From Macropodus opercularis (Eukaryota > Chordata > Actinopteri > Anabantiformes > Osphronemidae), in the NCBI GenBank assembly GCA_030770545.1, contig CM061109.1, positions 744,001 to 808,000 of the forward strand: DNA of 64,000 nt. Reading direction: 5' to 3'. A model generated the notes under the pieces. That model searched no databases, was not told where the DNA came from, and worked only from the letters and a program-made list of their open reading frames with translations. The position numbers were made by a program, and so were the translations under genes. The stretch's first letter is position 1. Every line of letters starts with the position of its first letter. Below, piece after piece: positions 51,201 through 60,396 of this stretch.

Positions 51201-54200
51201 GAGCAACCAAACCTTCAACATTAAAGACCTCATCGGGCTCAATGTCTCTCGGCTGTGGTGATGCTGTTGCAGCGCTTCTCTGGCTCTCCGGCGCCTCCAC
51301 AGACTGGGGCAGCGTGGTTGGAGGGTAGGCGTTGATGGGCTTGAGCTGCATGTGTCCAGCTACAGCAGAGGGAGCTTGTGAGGGAGGAACAGCTTCAGCC
51401 AGTTCAGAGGCATAGGTGAGAGACGCAGGTTCTGGCGACATCTGAGCTGGAGGCACGTGGCTGAGCAGACTGGACACGGGGCCAGAGTGCGTGTCCTGAC
51501 AGGAGAAGGACGGCTGTGTGGTCACTACAGCGCCGCCTTTCTGCAGCGGAGCACTTTGGGATTTTGACACCAGTGAATGCCCTGGTTCAAGGTCCATCAT
51601 GAGGAGATTAAGGGTTTCGATAGATTTCTCAATCTCTTGCTGTGAGGCGCTGTGGCGATGAGGAAACTGTGGGAGGCTGTAGTGACTGGGAATCACTGCT
51701 GCAGGAGGCGGGGGACTAAAAGTGAGTCCTTCAGTCACCGGCTCCTCAGGGACACCGAACCGCTGCCAAACGTTGAGCCCACGCTGCACGGCGTCTCTGC
51801 TACTGGTGGTGCGGGTCGGAGCTTGGGGCATCGACTTCGACTCTGCCCCGAATGACTGAGAGCGGTACAGACTTCCATTTTGGGAGACGATGTAACTGCC
51901 CGGGGATGGGACAGAGTCACTCTGCATCAACATAACGTGTTGGCTAGAAGGGCCAAGCTGTGGCTGGATGCTTTCCAGAGGCTTTTCTGGGATGCTGCGT
52001 TCCAGATAGGGCACGTGGTCCTGGCCGTTGATGAGCGGTTCAGGCTGGTAGTAGAGATCCGCTGGCGTAGCCCGGCCATCGGTGGACGAGAGTGTTCCAA
52101 GGCTGTCCACGCTGTTGCCCTCCTGACTGGTGGGCAGCTCATCGTCTAAAATGTCAGTTTCGCGGTCGATGCTGCTGTGCCCGTTTACATGGACCTGTGC
52201 AGGCACCAGGTGAAGCACCCCACCGATGGCAGATGCTGGCGTTGACAGGTAGCCCTGTCGTTTCATGGGTCCCTCCAAGCCGCTCAGCAGCTGCTCCAGC
52301 TCCTGTTTCTCCTGGGGACTGATTGATTGTTGTGCAGATGGGACGTGGTGATGGACTGAAGATGGCTCGTCACCCGCGGCAACATGTGTCTGGCTCACTT
52401 TGGAAGTACGAGGGACTGCTGCTGCTTCATCGGTCCGGTCGGTTTTGATGGAGGCGGTAGAGTTTCCTGAGTCGCTGCTCACTGATAAGGCGTGATCCAC
52501 TGTAGGTAGGGCATGTTCAGCAGCATTGGGTGGAAGGCCATTCGCCATCACTATTCCATCAACAGACTCCTTTTTGCGAACTTTGGCATAGAGGCTGCCA
52601 TCCAGGGGGCCCTGGGTATGGATGACTTCTGAAACAAACAAAGATGAAGGAGCCTAGTTAGATTCAAATGACGCCAAATGCAACGATCAAGCAGAGCATT
52701 TTAAAAGGCAGAGGCTCTCTGGCTAATGTGAGACGTGAGCTCTACCAGCTCACCTCAGACGTGTTAAGGTTCGTTGAAAGAATGATGGCTTCACTCGCAA
52801 CAGCACTTGAGTGCTGGATGTAATTTTATTAACAGCGCCAAAATGCAGGTCCAGGGTGAAGGTGCTCCACACAACGGTCAAAATGTCCAAATGAACAAAA
52901 CAAACAAAAGAAACAAGCTGTCAAAAGCTCATGTAAATCTCCAATATACATATGTAAGGTCAGCACCACAAATGCACACTTTGTCTCTCTATCTTGCTCT
53001 GTCCATCCACCAGTTCACTCTCCCCCTAGTGTAAGCCTGACCACCCTTCATATAGCCCAGGCTCCACCCCTTCATAGGAGGAAACCAAACCACAGGTAAG
53101 TAGACAAAGACTCCTAACTTCCTCAGACCCCTAATTCCCCCTGGCCGTGGGACAATATTCAGCGCCCCTGTTTATACAGTCCCCCTATTAACACACATAC
53201 ATATATAACACAGACTGTAACACTTATTCACACTGACACTTCCCAACCAGACGATAGAAGCCCCCACACATAACACACTTGGTTTCGCCGGACTCCGAAC
53301 CCATTGCGCCGGCGCGACGCCGGCTGTGACGTCATAAGCGAGCGCCGCGCGACTTTGCCCGACGCCAGGTGGATGTCCGACTAGTCCCTGCACGTAAGAC
53401 AAACAAACAATACAATAAACGGAACAATAGCAACGTCTGCGTGTGTGTGGTTTGTCCTGAGTGTATATGTATGAAAATGTCCATGTGCCGTCGTACGAGC
53501 GTGTGCACCCACTGGCGGCGGGTAAACAGAAGAGGCGGATCCTAAGGTGAGGTGAGTGAATGCCCCTCGGCGGTGACAAGCAGGCGCTTCGTCACACTAA
53601 GAAAGAAATGTCCTAAACGCACGACATTTATCAAGGTGAGGAACTGGAGACAGAGACATACTGTGAGATTGTGAGAGCATGGCTAAAATAGCTGCAGTTA
53701 AATTAAACACTGGCTCGTGTCCATCCATTCTGCCAGCTTCAGGAAATGAGCAGGGTCTGTGGCACGCAGTGTGGAAAAAGCGATGAAGTCACAGGAGCCT
53801 GCACTTTTCTCAGACCATTAGCAACAATCCGTGCCACCTGAGCAATAGCAGCAAAACGAAAGATCAGTGAGCTGTTGATTCCTTTGCTCACGCTCCGTGA
53901 GTAGTGCACACTGACGTACAGATGGGCATCACAGGCCTTTCACTTAGCAAACAGCTTTGGATGGGATGCAGCAGTGTTCTCCACACTCAGCACATGCTCA
54001 ACACACACCCACGTCTAGCAAAGAAGAAGCTCGTCATCCCTGGACAATCGCCCTCACTGAGTAAGGAGGCCTGGAGGCTTTTCATAACAAAGGCTCAACG
54101 TGCTGCACTGAGAGCTGCACTGAACAGCTCCAGCATCCACACGCAAACGTGTTGTCTACTGTAGGTCGTGCTTATTTATTCCCTGGCTCCCAGGAAGCCT

Positions 54201-57200
54201 CTTAACCCGAAAAGCATGAGACGAGGTCTATGCATCGTCTCCACCTCAGCTTCTGTAATGGAGCTTGGTGGGCGTTACGCAAGCTGAGTGCAGCAGAGTT
54301 TCCTTGGCTGGTCCTGTGGCAGCTGGCCAACGGCATGGCGCACTGTGGCTGCTGTGCTGTCAGCGTGCTGGTGGAAACCAAGCGAACACAGCTAATGCAG
54401 AGGTTTGATTGAAGGCTGGACCTTCCCTCATGTCTACTCCATCGATAATCACCATCATTTTAGGTCCCGCACCTCTGAATTTCACACTGAACTTATTTCA
54501 ATCAAACAATTACTTTGCACTGGACACTGTTTATGCACATTCCACCTATACAAGACTGCACTAACACGTTTAGTGCATCAGTCATGCTGATAAACATAGA
54601 CATGAGTCGTGAAAGGGGAGCTCCCCTCACTTTCTCCATTTCAGGACCTTCATAATCACCTGCTCTGCCGCCAAATATGACTCATTAGGACGTCAAACGG
54701 CCAAATTCACATCTTGAGAGTCTGAGCTAAAACACTTCAACCAGTCACCTCAAAATATTCCAAACCTTGTTAAAGGAAACAGCTGAAACACCTCCACGGG
54801 AGGAGGTTCCCTACCTGAGCAGCGGACAGCGGTACGCTCCCGAACTGAGCTGGGAAAAGCCCCGCGTCCGAGCGCCAGGGGTGAGACAATGAGGGATTAT
54901 AGCAGGGCCTGGGGGAGTTGCCTCTGGCTACTTTCGTTCTCCTCCTCGTGAATAGTTTCCTTCTGGACAGATCGAGATAACTGTAGAGTGGCTCACGCTG
55001 GCACAAAGGCTGCCGCTGCTGTGTGCCTGAGTGGGAAGTCTAGCCCGCCAACCGTGGGGTGGGGGGTGGGGGGCACTGAAATCCAGAGCACGTTACAGTC
55101 AGTCCCATTACTGTACGTTAGACACACACACTGTAGTTTACGCCTCAAACACAGACTCAGTCAAGTACGAGCACGGAGACGCACATGTTAGTATGACAAA
55201 CAACGTAGGAACTTTTTGGGCCCACATACACAAACATGGCTCCTTCAGATGGACCAGTGTTATAACGTGTAATGGAAAGAGCTACTGCAGCCAACTACAG
55301 TCCTTAATGAGCTCGGTCCAAGCAGGGGAGAGGGGAGAGACTCCACCCTGCTGCAGTCAGATGGACAAAACACGTTGTACATTTCCTGTTTTTCTTGATG
55401 GCCTCTCCATCCATCCTTTCAGTCAGAGGGTGACGATGATTTCGACCCTCTTTCACCAGCTCATGTTTCATTCACGTGACAACGCGACTGATGGTTCATA
55501 GAGTCCTCTGTTACTACGAGACATCAAATCTGCCACCTTGAACTTATATATTTGAATTTACTTCCTGACTGCTGCCGTGTAGTTTGATGATGGACCTATA
55601 TCTGACAGCATGTGCACCGTATGTAATCACAGCGATACCGCGTGTGTGATTTTATATTATCCCCAGGAGGTAAATTCTTAATCCGTGATCTGAGCCCGTT
55701 AGTCAGAGCAGCTTATCTGCAGTCCTGACCCCAGCCTTAAATATTCACCACGGGCACAGAGAGGGCTGCGTCTGACCAGTGTGCCATGACCTGCTGGCTA
55801 TTTAATGATATTATCTCCAACAGAGAGGAGGGAAAACATGACTACGTGGACCACAACACGCCTGAAACCAGACAGACCAGTCCAGAGACGCCGTCTAAAG
55901 AAAGACGCAGCCAAAAACTAAACGCTGCAGACGAACTAAGTTGCATTTGGAAGGTGTTATAGATATTCTGAGGTTCTATGGGCCAGATGGTGCAACTATG
56001 TGACCGCTTCACCTTTGAACTTTGACCCTGACCTCTGCAGCAATAGACCCCCTTTCACAGCGGAAATAGCACGTTTCCCCTGTAGCCTACACGGCCAAAC
56101 ACGTAACACCATGTGCTACTCTCTGCTTTAGGATGTGTGAGAATGTGAGTGTGAGTAAAAAGCGATTCTCTGTCAACTGCTACAACCACTAAGAGCCAGA
56201 CGTCAAAAACCTCCAAGTCTGTTTACATTCCAGCAGCTCAGACGCTTAGAAAGCTTCAGTATGTGTGTGTATAACACGTCTAACCTTATTTGCTAAAAGT
56301 TAATGGCTGAACTATTGATTCGCAAACAAAGCAACTTCGCGCAACACACGAGGGATCGAGCTGATGAAGTAACCCTGCAGCCTCGTGAATGATCTACGCA
56401 AGCAGCGATCGCCTCCTTCGGCCTGTGAGGACCAGACGAGGCCGATGTGACGCAGCATCCTGCCACTGCCAGAGCATCGCATCGCTACACCTGCACAGAC
56501 ATTGAGGCACTGATCAGCCCAAAGCGCTGAGTCAAGTGTAACTACAGAAACCCATTAATGAACACTTTCACTACATCCCATTAAAAATACACGGAACATT
56601 ACTGCGAATCAATGAGTGAGTGCAACCTGCAACGATCGGCCAAGCTGACGGAAGGTGGTTCGGTAGAGACAGGACATATTTAGCTTGATATGTGGTGTAA
56701 AGAGTCACCTGTGGTCATTATTGATCAACTATAGTAAATATAGTTACTACAGACTGGACAAGGTAGAAAAAGCACTGAAATAGCAGCACACATACAGTCC
56801 CTCTCTGGGTGAGGTGGTACCACTGGTTTCCAGTCCTGAGGGCCAAGCGAGGAGGTTGTCTGATGAGCTGACCATGTTCTAGAGGTCAGATAAAGCTTTG
56901 ATGGGGAGACTACAAAGGCACAACCACTTCACGTTACCTGGAATCTCTAATCAGACGCTTCCTGGTATGAAGCCTTCAAACCAAATCCAGCTGAAAACAG
57001 GCCACGGACAAACAGTCCTACCGTTCTATCCATTCTATGTTAAGTGGGACAAAGCGCTTTATGTGGCTCCTCCTCCCACTCTGCAGAAATATCAGCAGTG
57101 GGCTGAGGACGGATGAAGAACAGATCTTGCGAGAAGTGGAAAGTCATCATGATTAATTCTGTCTGGCTCTGCTATAGCATTTTTGGCCAGATCAGCTGTG

Positions 57201-60200
57201 TAAAGATGGCTGAAGAAGAGGAAAGAGGAGAGGTTGTGTCTGGCCAACAGCTGGAGCAAAGCTGGATCCATGAGGAAGTAACAGAGGCCCTCATTCATTG
57301 CTGCACAGCTGATAAGCAGCGCTGCCGGGTCCAGTACTCCCTGCTCAGTACGCATCCACAACAGAACCCCTGGAGCCTGTGTGTGTTTGGACTCGCGCAG
57401 ACACTCTGGAGTCGCACAACACAGCATTTGTTTTCGGTGCAGTCTGTAGGAGAATGCCTTTATTTTTCTGACTTGCCTGTGATGCAATCAGTGATGTGAA
57501 GACATTTGGAGTCAAAGCTGTTTAATCCGTCCAAAGCCTGGGACTAGACTGTGGGACGGAAGCCTGGAGTCTTGTTGCCAACACAAAAGGCCAGACATTT
57601 CACCTCCGTATGTTCTTGGTGCGATGCCACAATGCTGACAATAGCTGGGTTTCACACACGCACTCAAAGAAACGGACAAACATTCAGTCCAGTATAAAGA
57701 CACAGATATTTATAGTCACACTCATTCTCATCTACTCTAAAAGCAGTTAGCCGCACCACAGGGCTTTGGCTGCGAAGAGTTTCTTACCAAACTATTGCTA
57801 CCAGGTTATTAGATAGTAAGAGGCAATGAACAGCAACATTTTAGTGACGGTGGTCTTGAAATAAGCTCAGAGCAGGTGCACGACCAGATGAAAAAGCAGT
57901 TTGTCCTTCAGCCCTCAGCTGATTTGGAAAAGGAAAGAATGGCGTCCATGCATTTTGAACGAGTTATATAAGTCCAAACCCCACCCTTCACTTGACTCAT
58001 TTAAACCAAACTCAAAGGACAACACTGGGCCGAGGATGTAATGCTCGCAGTTCTGAGTACAACAAGGAAATCAAGGCGTCGGTTGTGATTGGATGCGCAT
58101 GTAACAGTATAGTTAGTAATATTTCAGGGTTGTTCTTCTGTTTGGGCCTAAATCTAAATACCCGCCTGATTCAGGGACAGTTAGACGTGCGCATAATGAT
58201 AACAACATAAAACCTGATGACAATAAAAAAATAAACCTGACTATGGCGTGAATGAAAAACTGTTTCTCTGAACTCCTCCTTAATTTGCTGCTTTCACACC
58301 TAACATTTCCACATGACAGACGTTCCAACAGATAACAGGCCCTTTCTCCATGAGTTACTGTGTGGGCATAGTTAGGTTGCACCACAGCGCTGTGATAAGC
58401 GTGTCTCTACGTCATCGTGGTGTATATGATAGATAGAGTATATGATAGAAATATGCATTTTGAGTGACATGACAGCCAACCTCTTGGCTCAACTATTGAT
58501 CATTATTGAATAACAGCATTTGTAAAAGATTAAACTGTCTCACATGCCTTGTTCTGGTTGACATCCTGGTTGAATGAGTGAAGAAATGAACGAATGAAGC
58601 ACAACGGGACCAAGACTTTGGATAATACACAACCTTATGTCAATACGTTTGAGCCACACTTCCAGAACTGCGCATGCTACTCACATGTGGGCAGCGTTGT
58701 CAGCTGCTGAATGCGTGACAGCGCTTCTCTCTGAGCGGCAGGCGACAAGTTGCAAACTGCTCTTCAACAGATGCCAAAGCTTGAAAAACAAAGTGCCCAG
58801 TACCTGAACTCGACGGGAGAACCAGAGATTCACGATGTGACCCTTGGAAACGATCTGCCTGTGCTGAGCTGCAAACATTCTCTGCCACTCCTCCTCCTGC
58901 AAATGTGCGCACAACAGAGGAGCTTCACAGTCGAGCGGAGGAGGCTGCCTTTAACTCCTCCAACTCCTGAGATGAGGGACAAATGGGGGGAGAGGGAAAA
59001 GCTGCTGTACTGACTGCGAAGAGACGCAGCGAAGCAGCACATGAATTATTCAGCTAGATGGAAAACTGGATCCTTCTTGCATCTTTGTTCCACAGTGCTG
59101 CACAACAACGGTTACAAGTGACAAGTTAATTCCACACAATTTACGGTTGCTGTAGATATGAAGGACTGAAATGATCCAACTGTTATTTCCACTGTCCGTC
59201 CTTGTTTCCTCTAGTTGCCTTAATATAAGAAGTTTAGGTTGAAGCAGTCGACCGCTTGGTGTATTTATTAATATTAGACACGCCAGCACGACCCCAACAC
59301 CCGCTGTCACCTCAGGGTCAAATATGAAGCAGAGACGCCGTAACGGACTGCGTTTGATTATACAGGTGTCCTACTGCTGCATGTGATTCAGTCTGTTTGT
59401 TTTCATTCTCATTGTTCATCTTTCCTCATCGTCCCAGTTATTTCACAAATGCAGTGGCTTGGCAATGAGTCAATCACTGGGAACAGTAAACAGTGTGTCA
59501 CTCAGCAAGTGTCTGTCAACATCCGCTTCCAAAAATATGACGCTCCCACCTCTGTTTACACAGAACATGTGCTTTCACATTCGCTTACATATCTGCTGTC
59601 CACACAGTATTTTCTAGTATCAGGCCATAGCACGATGTGCAGGAGGTTTGATTAGACGTTGAGATGGTGAGTCTGCTTCTACCAGCTGGTAGACAAAAGG
59701 CTCCAGCTCCGTGACTGTGAGTCTGTCTCACATTCAGCAAATCTATGTATGTATGTATATATATGTATATGTGGCTGTCACATGCTAATCCAGTAGAACA
59801 AATGAAGCCCCAGTGCCAAACAGGTGCATTAGCAAAATCACCAACATGCAGTCAGTTCATCCTCCAGTTCAGGGGACGTTGGTGCCGCCTTGACTCCCGC
59901 AACCTGCTCCTGTGATATTAAGTAGCAGGAATGAAACGCTCACGCTGAGGCGTTGCGTTCGCGCGAGGGGGCGTGGCTACGGGCGGAGAGGCGGGGCCGG
60001 AGTCAGAGGGTAACGGCTGTCCGTTGAGAACATCAGGTACGACAGTGGAAACACTCCTGCTTCCTGGTGTGTGAACCATTTTAACAGAATGAGCTGAGCT
60101 CATTCAAAATGCATCATCTTATCTGACACAGACTAAAAGGCTGTTATGGGACACATCTGAAGTCTTATCAACCACTTTAGGTCTCAAGCAGATAAATAAA

Positions 60201-60355
60201 AGCTTGTGACTGTGTGTGAGTATTTTGGGTTTGTGCATTTGCTTATGTCTGTGTTTCTGTGGAGTGGATGATCTCATTAAAGTCTAATTTAGATTGGAGG
60301 ACAGTATCATCATCAGATGACAGAAGGCAAGAAGTGGTGGGCAGCTTGGACCAGG

Positions 60356-60396
<41 letters not shown>

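Noticed and set aside
54815..54997. 183-nt minus-strand segment with a good acceptor (tgtgccag) and donor (GTAGGG) in the large tns1 intron
   Set aside because: Spliced between the phase-1 neighbours it reads alanine then an immediate TGA, so it cannot be a coding cassette. It could only be a non-coding alternative exon, for which there is no evidence here.
57092..57499. Overlapping 131- and 128-codon frames on opposite strands
   Set aside because: Neither shows a family motif or splice context, and they lie inside a tns1 intron whose flanking exons join without them.
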